In this document: in pieces, positions 10,217 through 19,005 of the stretch | How positions within the stretch are numbered: the stretch's first letter is position 1 | Layout: each line of letters opens with the position of its first letter | Assembly: GCF_028285565.1 (NCBI RefSeq) | Contig: NZ_JANQOY010000030.1 | Location: 1-59,482, forward strand | Direction: 5' to 3' | DNA length: 59,482 nt | Source: Acaryochloris sp. IP29b_bin.148 | Lineage (GTDB): Bacteria > Cyanobacteriota > Cyanobacteriia > Thermosynechococcales > Thermosynechococcaceae | The notes under the pieces: model-generated | Database searches by the model: none | What the model was told of the DNA's origin: nothing | The model's input: only the letters and a program-made list of their open reading frames with translations | Translations under genes and position numbers: made by a program

Positions 10217-11305
10217 AATGCTTAACTATTATTGGAGCTAGACCTCAATTTATAAAAGCTTCTGCTGTTTCTCGTGTGCTATCAGGAATTGATTACAGGG
10301 AAATTTTTCTACATACAGGTCAACATTATGATCAAGGAATGTCGGAAATTTTCTTTACCGAACTTGAGATTAAGAAGCCAGATGATAATCTTGGGATTGG
10401 ATCAGGCACTCATGGCCAGCAAACAGGCAAGATGATTGATGGAATAGAAGAGATGCTGATAAAAGAACAGCCAAATATATTTGTGGTTTATGGAGATACT
10501 AACTCTACATTAGCAAGTGCAATAGCGGCAGCTAAACTACATATTCCTATTGCTCATATTGAAGCTGGCCTTCGTTCTCTTAATCGCCAAATGCCTGAAG
10601 AAATTAATCGGGTTTTAACTGACCATGCTTCAGATATTCTTTTAATACCTACGAAATTAGCTAGTGCTAATCTAATTGGTGAGGGTATTAATCAGACTCA
10701 GATTTTTGAGGTGGGTGATGTTATGTATAATGTTGCTCTTGCCTTTGCCCAAAAAGCAGATCAGAAAAGCACAATCTTGAATGATCTGAAGCTTCAATCT
10801 AATGAATTCATCTTAGCTACTATTCATAGAGCTGAGAATGCTGATGATAGTAAACGGCTTGAATATATATTTAATGCACTTTGTAAAATTTCAGAGAAAA
10901 CTGAGATCATCTTACCTCTTCATCCCAGAAGGAAGAAGGCGTTACAGTCTTGTGGTCTTTTAAAGTAAGATTTCCAAATCTTTGAGAGTGATTAGTCCAG
11001 TGGGTTATCTCGATATGGTTGCTTTAGAGAAAAATGCACGACTGATTTTAACTGATTCCGGTGGTGTTCAAAAAGAAGCGTATTTTTATCAGGTGCCTTG
11101 CGTTGTTCTAAGAGATGAGACTGAATGGCAAGAACTAATTGAGTTAGGTTGGAACAAATTGGTCCCTCCTGAAAGTACAGAAGATATACAGATAGGTATT
11201 TTGCAGCATCTTTCTCTGAATAGTGATCAGCTTCCTTTCCCAACAGTGTATGGTGATGGCCATAGTGCAGAAAAGATTGTAGATATTCTCTCCAAGTTAG
11301 CCTGA
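10213..11305 (+). pseudogene. wecB: UDP-N-acetylglucosamine 2-epimerase, copy 1, single-base frameshift
   Basis: The first part (251 codons from 10213) matches the intact copy at 17187 from KCLTIIGARPQFIKA through LPLHPRRKKALQ, then ends at TAA 10966-10968. The rest ([27 protein letters not shown]) continues in the next frame to 11305. Deleting just the T at 10966 restores a continuous reading through [19 protein letters not shown], the expected sequence. So one inserted base is enough to explain the break. It could be a genuine recent inactivation, tolerated because copy 2 is intact, or a sequencing error. An in-frame GTG at 10985 could begin the distal fragment, but it lacks the N-terminal substrate domain. 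Confidence 0.9.
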
Positions 11306-12621
11306 TGAAGATTCTAATTGTTGCCTTTTACTATCCACCAGAAGATAGTTGGGCAAAAGTTGCATCTCTTAGACCTTACTCCTGGAAAAAATACTGGTCC
11401 AAGCTAGGACATCAGGTTTACGTTGTGACTGACTTCAAGGATCACTCTGAGCAGAGTGATCCTTATGTTTTTCCTATTAACTATTGGCCTTCTCGGCCTC
11501 AGTGGAAAAACTCAAAGTCATCAGGAACTCAGGCAAAGAGCTTGAACACTATTTTTCAGAAACTGAATTTATATAACAAGCTGCGGATGTTATTCCGAAG
11601 TATTAGAAGTTTTGTAGGGATTGGCAGCTTGATCCAGATTAGTAATTTTTGGATATATCCAGCCCTGAGAAAAGTCTTTCTACTTGCTGATGAAGTTGAT
11701 TTTGACTTAATTGTTAGTACCTACGGTCCCCCAGCTAACCATATTATTTCTTCTCTTGTGCAGAGAAAAAAACAGTGCTTTTGGGTAGCTGATTACCGTG
11801 ATCTTTGGTATGGGAATGATTTTGTTTTGTCTAGTGGACTTTTTGCTGTTCTGGAGAAAAAAATTGAAGATTTGTGTGTTTCTCAAGCAAATCTGATCAC
11901 AACTGTTTCTCAAGGTCTAACCGAAGAACTCAAGGATAGATTTCAACCAGCAATTATTACTATTGAGAATGGCTTTGATCCAGACGATTTAGAAGAGACG
12001 CAAATTAGGTCTTGGTCCGACAACAAAATCCGTTTAATGTATGCGGGACAGATTTATGCGGGAAAAAGAGATCCAATGCCCTTGTTTAAGTCTCTTGTAC
12101 TCCTGAAAAATAGTTATCGTGACCTATCCCATAAAATAGAAATACTTTTTTATGGCTGGAATCTTGATACGTTAAATCATTTGGTTGATGCTATGGATTT
12201 GCATGATGTGGTTTCTGTTAATACAGCTAAGCCACGTCGGGAAATTCTGGGTTTACAACAAAGTGTAGATGCTCTGATTTTCCTAGACTGGAATGATACG
12301 AGTGTGAAGGGTATTTTAACTGGGAAGTTATTTGAGTATTTTTTCTCTGGTAAACCTATTGTTGGGATTGGTTCAACGCCAGACTCTGCGGCAGGAGAAT
12401 TGATGACAGAACTAGGAGTAGGTTATCCGTTAGGTTCTTCGCCTCAGAACATTGCAGACTGTATAGAAAGAATGCTGAATGGGCAATCTATAGGTTATTC
12501 GCCACAACATGAAAAAATTCAGCAATATACGCGTGAACATTTGGCGAATAAGATGCTAGACGCAATTATTGGACAGATAAAAGAGCAAGACTGCTCTGGT
12601 AAATCAAGTTATGAAGATTAG
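11305..12621 (+). CDS. Glycosyltransferase, GT4-like (GT-B fold)
   Basis: Probable transfer of a sugar from a nucleotide donor to a lipid-linked oligosaccharide. The 438-residue protein opens with MKILIVAFYYPPEDSWAKVA, typical of GT-B enzymes. It has ITVSQGLTEELKDRF and IENGFDPDDL in the middle, followed by a donor-binding half containing LMYAGQIYAGKRDP and GKLFEYFFSGKPIVGIG. The terminal EYFFSGKPI segment carries the conserved Glu of the nucleotide-sugar site. It starts at 11305, overlapping the last base of the epimerase gene, and its 3' end overlaps the next gene by 11 bases, so the three are probably one transcript. Donor and acceptor cannot be told. Confidence 0.88.
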   Translation: MKILIVAFYYPPEDSWAKVASLRPYSWKKYWSKLGHQVYVVTDFKDHSEQSDPYVFPINYWPSRPQWKNSKSSGTQAKSLNTIFQKLNLYNKLRMLFRSIRSFVGIGSLIQISNFWIYPALRKVFLLADEVDFDLIVSTYGPPANHIISSLVQRKKQCFWVADYRDLWYGNDFVLSSGLFAVLEKKIEDLCVSQANLITTVSQGLTEELKDRFQPAIITIENGFDPDDLEETQIRSWSDNKIRLMYAGQIYAGKRDPMPLFKSLVLLKNSYRDLSHKIEILFYGWNLDTLNHLVDAMDLHDVVSVNTAKPRREILGLQQSVDALIFLDWNDTSVKGILTGKLFEYFFSGKPIVGIGSTPDSAAGELMTELGVGYPLGSSPQNIADCIERMLNGQSIGYSPQHEKIQQYTREHLANKMLDAIIGQIKEQDCSGKSSYED

Positions 12622-13528
12622 TCTTAGTGTGGTGATCACCTGTTACCGTGAAGGACCATTGATATTAGAAGCAATCGAAAGCATTCGGCAACAAACTCAC
12701 CCACCGCTCGAAATTATTATTGTTAATGACGCTTCTCCCGAAGAAATCACAAATTCCATATGTCATCAGCTAGAGGTTGAACCAGATATTCAGGTAGTTT
12801 GGCAACATATTAATGGTGGCCCTTCCTTGGCTCGCAATGCAGGTTTTAAAGCTGCTCAAGGAGATGTTTTAGTTCCCTTAGATGCAGATGATCTGCTTCC
12901 TGAGAATGCCTTGTCTTTAATTAGCAAGGCTTTTGAAAACTCTCCAGATGCTGGTTTTGTTTATGGTCCATACTACCGACAGGATGATGTAGAGCAGATA
13001 GGTCAATTAGTCTGCTCTACAGACATTAGCTTAAGCACTCAGCTGGCACCTAAGCCTTGGTCATTAAGTACAAACTGGAAACTGTTGGGTACAACCCCTT
13101 TAAGAAAATCCATATGGACTGATGTAGGAGGCTACGATCCGACCTTCGAAACTGATGACTTGCACGACGTTGAATTTTGGATTCGTGTGCTTGCTTCAGG
13201 CTGTGGTTATAGTGCTGTAGATGATCCTATTTATGTGTGGCGTAAATACTTAGGGAGCAATAGCAGTAAGGTCACCCCCTATGCCTGGTATCGTATTGTG
13301 GAAAAATATTTTGACGTTTATCAGAAGTGTGGGCTTACCTATCGTGCCCATGAACTGCTGTTATTAGGGAGCAAATGGCTCAACCGCCCTAAAGACGTGA
13401 CGCAGCATTCTCGTGTACTTGTGGGCATGATAAGAAAAGAACGAGTTCGGCTATCTACTATCGTAAGTTTAGTCATGCCATCCATGCTATTACGATGGCT
13501 CGTAACTCGAGCCCAGGAAAAACGGTAG
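12611..13528 (+). CDS. Glycosyltransferase family 2
   Basis: The 305-residue GT-A protein starts with LSVVITCYREGPLILEAIESI. It has VNDASPEE and then PLDADDLLPENAL, the DxD metal/UDP site at about residues 94-97. The GGYDPTFETDDLHDVEFWIRV segment is the acceptor-side ED-type motif. It lacks membrane segments apart from a basic C-terminus and would work at the inner face of the membrane on a polysaccharide repeat unit. It overlaps the GT4-like gene by 11 bases. GT2 membership is clear, specificity is not. Confidence 0.9.
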   Translation: MKISLSVVITCYREGPLILEAIESIRQQTHPPLEIIIVNDASPEEITNSICHQLEVEPDIQVVWQHINGGPSLARNAGFKAAQGDVLVPLDADDLLPENALSLISKAFENSPDAGFVYGPYYRQDDVEQIGQLVCSTDISLSTQLAPKPWSLSTNWKLLGTTPLRKSIWTDVGGYDPTFETDDLHDVEFWIRVLASGCGYSAVDDPIYVWRKYLGSNSSKVTPYAWYRIVEKYFDVYQKCGLTYRAHELLLLGSKWLNRPKDVTQHSRVLVGMIRKERVRLSTIVSLVMPSMLLRWLVTRAQEKR

Positions 13529-13651
13529 TGGGTAAACAGACACAATGAATCAACTCCATATGCAAAGTTTTTTACATGCTGTTGATACTACGAACTTCAT
13601 GAGCCATATTCCTTTTTTCCGTTGTCTTGCGCTCTAGTTAGAATTCAGACT

Positions 13652-14563
13652 ATGACTATTGCTGACAGTCCCCTTGATCAAACTGCCCAAGCCTTTTACC
13701 AAGAAAATGGCTACTTCCTTTTTAGGAAACTCATTCCCTCAGACCTAATTGATGTCTTACTAACACACTTTCAGCAGAGCATCCTACCGTCTCGGCAGCC
13801 CTTTTTTAGACAAAATACAGGGTACTACGAGCGGCACATCATCAATGAACATGGCTATATGACTAAGCCGTTGCTAGATATTCACGGATACCTCACCTAT
13901 CCTGAATTCAGCCAGTGTGCTCTCACCATTTTCTGTGGAGGCGAACTACAAACAGCACTGAAGAGTATTACTGGTGTTGAAATTCACAAACTAGTGCAGA
14001 CAATGCTCTTTGATTCGAATACTGCTACACCGCCCCATCAAGACTGGTGGTATACCGACTCGATTCCAAACGGCCATCTAGTTGGGGCTTGGATTGCTTT
14101 AGAGGAAATTGCTGAAGCTGCTGGACGATTTTATGTTATGCCTAAAACCATGACAATTGACTTGCACAGTCATTTATCTGGGGAAAACCACGCTGTTTGG
14201 ATGGCAGCAATGAATGATTATTTTTTGGCCCATCGCGACGAAATCTTCGTGCCTGCGCTTAAACCAGGTGATGTCTTAATGTGGAATTCAAGAACTATTC
14301 ATGGTGCATTGCCCAATCAAGATCCCCGTTGCTCTCGTAAATCAATTACAGCCCACTACTTACCAGCAGGTTATCAGTATGGCAGTCTATTTACGGTACG
14401 TAAGTTTGCTGAAGCTCAGTACAAAACTTTTAAAGACGTCCCTTATTTCGTCAGCCATCCCGATTATTCATACTTCAATGATTTGAAGTACCGTACAAAA
14501 AGAAAGTTGATGGAATTTCCCGTAGGACTCAAACTTTTGCGTAGAATACGCTCGATCGTCTAA
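13652..14563 (+). CDS. Phytanoyl-CoA dioxygenase (PhyH) family Fe(II)/2-oxoglutarate oxygenase
   Basis: Predicted non-haem iron oxygenase. The iron triad is visible: PPHQDWWYT gives His129 and Asp131, and MWNSRTIHGALPN gives His217; an Arg shortly after (RKSITAHY) would hold 2-oxoglutarate. The double-stranded beta-helix length (303 residues) is normal. The frame is open back to a TTG at 13622, but ATG 13652 gives a normal N-terminus (MTIADSPLDQTAQAFYQENGY). It is the last gene of the co-directional block. In a polysaccharide locus such enzymes may hydroxylate or otherwise oxidise a sugar or amino-acid substituent; the substrate is unknown. Confidence 0.87.
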   Translation: MTIADSPLDQTAQAFYQENGYFLFRKLIPSDLIDVLLTHFQQSILPSRQPFFRQNTGYYERHIINEHGYMTKPLLDIHGYLTYPEFSQCALTIFCGGELQTALKSITGVEIHKLVQTMLFDSNTATPPHQDWWYTDSIPNGHLVGAWIALEEIAEAAGRFYVMPKTMTIDLHSHLSGENHAVWMAAMNDYFLAHRDEIFVPALKPGDVLMWNSRTIHGALPNQDPRCSRKSITAHYLPAGYQYGSLFTVRKFAEAQYKTFKDVPYFVSHPDYSYFNDLKYRTKRKLMEFPVGLKLLRRIRSIV

Positions 14564-14894
14564 AATTTGGCAGATTTTATCTACTGGCTTTCCAAAATCC
14601 ATGTGTACGATTTTCACTTGGCAATACTCAGATAGGCATCCCAGAAACCTATCAACCAATAGACTTAAGGAAGTTAGTCCAATAGAATACTGCTGAACCT
14701 AGCGCAAATAAAGAGAGTGCAATCACTATTGAAATTCCTAACCCATGAAAATGCACTTTCCCTTAATCTATACTTTCGCAGCACAATATTTAATATTGGT
14801 CCCTTGCCATTCGTTTCAGTGATGTTAGGCGACAATTAGACCCAGATGATAAGGTATAGAACACTAATTTGTAGTTATAAATTTTGTACTCTTT
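14564..14894. other. Intergenic region without recognised gene
   Basis: About 330 bases between the convergent PhyH and Uma2 genes. Stops occur in every frame, base composition is AT-rich, and I see no strong terminator hairpin with a T-run and no RNA gene. Confidence 0.5.
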
Positions 14895-15566
14895 TTAAAC
14901 TGCGTCTGGATCAACTCCTAACTCCCGCAGTCGAGCCGCCAACCGCTGAGTTTTGGCTTCCGCCGACTCAGCCCGCTCTCGTTCCTGCTCCGCCCGGTCA
15001 TATAATTCAACGGGAGTTAAAAATTTCTCTCCATCAGGGCGGTAAATCACTAAATCAGTATTCTCTATCTCAAATCGAATGTTTAACCGAGGACTGATCC
15101 AACCTTCCAGGTTAGGAATTTCCACCAAGGCATCCTGATCGTTTCGCATAAATCCGCCCAGACTGACCTGGTCAGGATCATATAGGTAATATTCTGAAAC
15201 ACCATAATGCTCATAAAATAGTAGTTTTCGGCTTATTTCGATCACGGTATTGCCAGGAGACAGGATTTCAAACACAACCTGAGGGGTAATATTGTCCTCT
15301 TCCCACTGCTTGTAGGAACCACGATCGCCTTTGGGCCGCTCAAACACCACCATAATGTCGGGAGCCACGCAAATGTCTGAGCGTCCTTGCACGGGATACC
15401 ATAACAAATCACCGGCAATAAAAACCTGAGGATTGTCAGTGAACAAAATTTCTAAATTTTCTTTGATGGTGACAATCCAGCGAAATTGTTTCGTATGGTC
15501 TGCCATCGGTTGACCATCGCTGTCAGGATAAATTTGAGCAGAATCCGTGGGGATGAGAGTTGTCAT
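14895..15566 (-). CDS. Uma2 family (DUF820) PD-(D/E)XK nuclease-like protein
   Basis: Uma2 proteins are extremely abundant in cyanobacteria and have a restriction-endonuclease-like fold; their biological role is mostly unknown. The core is visible: a disordered start, VAPDIMVVF (metal Asp), VVFEILSPGNT (catalytic Glu region), YGVSEYYLYDPD, then a helical tail rich in Ala, Glu and Arg (YDRAEQERERAESAEAKTQRLAARLRELGVDPD). That tail is coiled-coil-like and conserved in the family. I chose ATG 15566 (MTTLIPTDSAQ) over an upstream TTG. The gene stands alone on the minus strand, interrupting the polysaccharide locus between the PhyH gene and dehydrogenase copy 2. Confidence 0.92.
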   Translation of the reverse strand: MTTLIPTDSAQIYPDSDGQPMADHTKQFRWIVTIKENLEILFTDNPQVFIAGDLLWYPVQGRSDICVAPDIMVVFERPKGDRGSYKQWEEDNITPQVVFEILSPGNTVIEISRKLLFYEHYGVSEYYLYDPDQVSLGGFMRNDQDALVEIPNLEGWISPRLNIRFEIENTDLVIYRPDGEKFLTPVELYDRAEQERERAESAEAKTQRLAARLRELGVDPDAV

Positions 15567-15752
15567 GAAAAACCTCTGCTTCTGCAACGCTTAGGTACTT
15601 TCTACTGTAACAGCGACGCCTAGAGAGTTAACTACACAACAAACCTGTGATAGAACTCTGAATTGAAACGATATACCGTCTAGTAAGTTCATCAATGCTG
15701 TGATAGTTATGCCTGTTGCTGCAGTGAACAAAAAATAGTATTTACAAGTCTT

Positions 15753-15792
15753 TTGGGGTATCTTCTTAAAGGTTCAGGCGCTTGCGGGTGAT
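15753..15792 (+). repeat. Leader of dehydrogenase copy 2, homologous to 3495-3534
   Basis: The 40 bases before ATG 15793 align without gaps to the 40 bases before ATG 3535: both contain GGTATCTTCT, then GGTTCAGGC, then 13 bases to the ATG. The duplication therefore included the leader. It shows which ATG is ancestral in copy 1. Confidence 0.7.
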
Positions 15793-17127
15793 ATGGAACA
15801 TTCTGACCAGACTAACAGCTTTACACATCTCCAAGCCTGCATTATCAATCGCACAGCCCAAGTTTGTGTGGTGGGTTTAGGCTATGTTGGGCTTCCCTTT
15901 GCTGTTGAGAAAGCAAAAGCAGGATTCAACGTTATTGGCATCGAGCAAAATCCTGCCAGAGCTGAGCGTGTAAATCAGGCTGATAGCTATATTGATGATG
16001 TGAGTTCGGCTGAACTCCAAGCAGCAGTTAACAGTGGTCAATTGCGGGCCTCGACCGATTTTGACAATATTCAAACAGCCGATGTCATTGTTATCTGTGT
16101 GCCGACACCTTTAACAAAAAACCTAACGCCTGATCTAAGTTACGTCGAAAAGGTCACCACAGAAATTGCCCTGCGGTTGCAGTCGGGCCAATTGATTGCG
16201 TTAGAGTCCACGACCTATCCGGGTACCACAGATGAGGTGATGCGCCCCATCCTAGAGAAACACAGTGGGTTAAAACAGGGGACAGACTTTTTTCTAGCTC
16301 ATTCCCCCGAGCGAGTCGATCCTGGGAATCAGCGTTACACCACTCAGAATACCAATAAGGTGGTGGGGGCCTCCGATCCGCAATCCTTAGAGGTGGCGCT
16401 TTGCTTTTATCAACAAACAATTCAGCATGTGGTGCCAGTCAGCAGTGCCAAAGCTGCGGAACTGGTCAAAGTGTTTGAGAATACCTTCCGGGCGGTCAAT
16501 ATTGCCTTAGTCAATGAGTTGGCTTTGTTATGCGATCGCATAGATCTAGACGTCTGGGAAGTGTTGGATGCAGCCAATACAAAGCCCTTTGGAATTATGC
16601 CTTTCTATCCTGGCCCTGGTGTAGGAGGGCATTGTATCCCCATCGATCCACACTATTTGGAATGGAAAGCCAAAGAAGTCAACTTTAATACCCGGTTTAT
16701 CGCTTTGGCCGGTGAGATTAATCGACGCATGCCTTATTTTGTCAGAAGCAAAGCCTTTAGGGTTCTCAATCAATTGGGAATTGCACCGTCCAAAGCCCAG
16801 GTTCTCGTTCTAGGAGCCACCTACAAAAAAGACTTAGCAGATTGGCGAGAATCTCCAGCCATCGAAGTCATGACAGTGTTGATGCAAGATCAAGTCACGC
16901 TTTCCTATCACGACCCCTATATTCCTGAGATTGAAGTCAATGGACAAACGCTAACCAGTGTGGAGCTAACACCAGACAACATTGCCCAGGCAAATTTAGT
17001 GGTCATTGCAACGGATCATAGTAGTGTCGATTATCGGCAAGTGGTGGAGCAGGCTCAAGCCGTTTTAGATACCCGTGGGATTACTCGGAAGCTGGCCTGC
17101 GATCAGACGAAGGTGACGTTGTTATAA
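15793..17127 (+). CDS. wecC: UDP-N-acetyl-D-mannosaminuronate dehydrogenase family, copy 2
   Basis: Same 444-residue enzyme as copy 1 at 3535: VVGLGYVGLPFAVEKAKAGF for NAD, catalytic Cys281 in GVGGHCIPIDPHYLEW, and a C-terminal TYKKDLADWRESPAI segment. Long stretches are residue-identical to copy 1 while codons differ, with this copy using more G/C-ending codons. It contains a HIP1 site at 16532-16539, as does copy 1 at the equivalent place (4274-4281). The intact epimerase follows 59 bases downstream, so this pair can make UDP-ManNAcA from UDP-GlcNAc if the WecB/WecC reading is right. UDP-GlcNAc dehydrogenase activity is the main alternative. Confidence 0.93.
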   Translation: MEHSDQTNSFTHLQACIINRTAQVCVVGLGYVGLPFAVEKAKAGFNVIGIEQNPARAERVNQADSYIDDVSSAELQAAVNSGQLRASTDFDNIQTADVIVICVPTPLTKNLTPDLSYVEKVTTEIALRLQSGQLIALESTTYPGTTDEVMRPILEKHSGLKQGTDFFLAHSPERVDPGNQRYTTQNTNKVVGASDPQSLEVALCFYQQTIQHVVPVSSAKAAELVKVFENTFRAVNIALVNELALLCDRIDLDVWEVLDAANTKPFGIMPFYPGPGVGGHCIPIDPHYLEWKAKEVNFNTRFIALAGEINRRMPYFVRSKAFRVLNQLGIAPSKAQVLVLGATYKKDLADWRESPAIEVMTVLMQDQVTLSYHDPYIPEIEVNGQTLTSVELTPDNIAQANLVVIATDHSSVDYRQVVEQAQAVLDTRGITRKLACDQTKVTLL

Positions 17128-17186
17128 ACTGGCCCAGCGCATCCAGTAGACTGGGGCCATATCATTGCCCCCTCTCAGGTAATCAC

Positions 17187-18281
17187 ATGAAATGTTTAAC
17201 CATTGTTGGGGCCCGCCCTCAGTTTATTAAAGCAGCATCGATCTCAAGAGCGCTATTAGAGGTTCCAGAGATGGAAGAGTATCTGGTGCATACCGGTCAA
17301 CATTATGACCCGAGCATGTCTGATATCTTTTTTGCCGAACTGGATATTCCCAAACCAGACCGTAACCTGGGTATCGGCTCAGGCCTCCACGGACTACAGA
17401 CAGGTCGCATGCTGGCTGCCCTTGAGGATGTTTTGCTCCAGCATCCATTTGATGCAGTTATTGTCTATGGTGATACCAATTCAACGTTAGCAGGCGCGCT
17501 GGCAGCCACGAAACGCCATGTTCCTGTTATTCATATAGAAGCAGGCTTGCGTTCTTTTAATCGCCAGATGCCAGAAGAAATCAATCGTGTATTGACCGAT
17601 CATGCGTCTGATCTATTAATGGCCCCCACTCAACTAGCAGTGGATAACCTCAGACATGAAGGCATTGCCCCTGATAAGATTCACCGGGTCGGTGATGTTA
17701 TGTATGATGTTGCTCTCTACTATGCGGAGAAAGCAGAGCAACAGAGCCAGATTCTCAACCACCTGAACCTACAAGCAAAGCAGTTTATCCTAGCCACCAT
17801 TCATCGGGCTGAGAATACAGACCATCCTGAGAGGTTAGCAACGATTGTGGCGTTTTTATCAGAGCTGAGCCGAAACATTCCAGTTGTGTTGCCCCTACAC
17901 CCCCGTACTCGCCAAGCCTTGCAGATTCATAACATCGAATTAGCACCCACGGCTTCATTTCAGATCATTGAACCCGTGGGTTATTTAGATATGATTATGC
18001 TCGAAAAGAATGCTTGTCTGATTGCCACTGATTCTGGCGGCGTCCAGAAAGAGGCGTTCTTTTACCAAGTGCCCTGTGTCACACTGAGGGATGAAACAGA
18101 ATGGCAAGAGCTAGTCGACCTAGGCTGGAATACATTGATTACTGCGCAGGGTGTACCGTCAGACCTTGCCCAAACCGCCTTAAAGTTTATTGGCACATCA
18201 GGCACCTTGGGTCAATATCCCTATGGCAATGGCAAGTCCGCACACCATATTGTGAACGTATTGACTAACGCTTTTGCCTAA
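17187..18281 (+). CDS. wecB: UDP-N-acetylglucosamine 2-epimerase (non-hydrolysing), copy 2
   Basis: Interconverts UDP-GlcNAc and UDP-ManNAc in the cytoplasm. The 364-residue protein is full length. KCLTIVGARPQFIKAA is the N-terminal nucleotide loop; TGQHYDPSMSD, YGDTNSTLAGALAA, HIEAGLRSFNRQMPEEINR (the conserved active-site region) and [17 protein letters not shown] are all intact. It is the functional counterpart of the frameshifted copy at 10213. ATG 17187 lies 59 bases after the dehydrogenase. The gene converges with cysC, 78 bases away. Confidence 0.95.
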   Translation: MKCLTIVGARPQFIKAASISRALLEVPEMEEYLVHTGQHYDPSMSDIFFAELDIPKPDRNLGIGSGLHGLQTGRMLAALEDVLLQHPFDAVIVYGDTNSTLAGALAATKRHVPVIHIEAGLRSFNRQMPEEINRVLTDHASDLLMAPTQLAVDNLRHEGIAPDKIHRVGDVMYDVALYYAEKAEQQSQILNHLNLQAKQFILATIHRAENTDHPERLATIVAFLSELSRNIPVVLPLHPRTRQALQIHNIELAPTASFQIIEPVGYLDMIMLEKNACLIATDSGGVQKEAFFYQVPCVTLRDETEWQELVDLGWNTLITAQGVPSDLAQTALKFIGTSGTLGQYPYGNGKSAHHIVNVLTNAFA

Positions 18282-18359
18282 AACTTGATCTACGACGAAG
18301 CATCTCTAAGGATAGCAAGAGACCCACTAAAGAAAATGCCGCTAGTTGTAAACCTGGGC

Positions 18360-18956
18360 TTAAATAATACCTTGCGCTTCTAAGTACTGAATAACTTGCG
18401 CCACACACGCTTCTATAGTCGCTTCGCCAGTATTCACGGTTAATTCAGGAGAGGTAGGTGGCTCATAGGGAGAAGATATCCCGGTGAAGTGAGCAATTTC
18501 ACCCGACCGCGCTTTCTTATACAGCCCTTTAACATCTCGCCCTTCACAAATATCTAAACTTGCCTGACAGTAAACCTCAATAAACTCACCGTCAGGAACC
18601 AAAGCACGGACGCGATCGCGATCGGCTTGAAACGGTGAAATAAAGGCCGTCAAAACAAGCACTCCAGCCTCAGTGAACAGTTTAGCCAGTTCACCGACCC
18701 GACGGATATTTTCCACTCTATCGTCACTGGAAAAGCCCAGATCCGCACATAAACCATGGCGAACATTATCACCATCAATCGTAAAGGTCCGACAATGGCG
18801 CTGAAAGAGATGCTCCTCTACCGCATGAGCCAGCGTCGATTTGCCGGCACCGGATAATCCAGTAAACCAAAGGATGACGCTACGATGGCCACTCTGTTTT
18901 TCTCTATGATCACGGGTGATCGTCGCGGTGTGCCAAACAACATTGGAAGATTTCAT
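18360..18956 (-). CDS. cysC: Adenylylsulfate (APS) kinase
   Basis: Phosphorylates APS to PAPS, the sulfate donor for sulfotransferases and an intermediate of sulfate assimilation. The 198-residue protein has the P-loop GLSGAGKST (33-41), DGDNVRHGLCADLGFS for APS/ribose binding, FISPFQADRDRVR and the lid-like GLYKKARSGEI. There is no ATP-sulfurylase fusion. It lies 50 bases upstream of the Wzc-type gene on the other side of the polysaccharide locus (same strand, transcribed after it). I see no sulfotransferase in the window, so a link to sulfated polysaccharide is only a suggestion from position. Confidence 0.95.
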   Translation of the reverse strand: MKSSNVVWHTATITRDHREKQSGHRSVILWFTGLSGAGKSTLAHAVEEHLFQRHCRTFTIDGDNVRHGLCADLGFSSDDRVENIRRVGELAKLFTEAGVLVLTAFISPFQADRDRVRALVPDGEFIEVYCQASLDICEGRDVKGLYKKARSGEIAHFTGISSPYEPPTSPELTVNTGEATIEACVAQVIQYLEAQGII

Positions 18957-19005
18957 AGGAATTTTATTAAATAGGATTTGAGTGAAGTAACATTGGCACT
19001 ATGAG

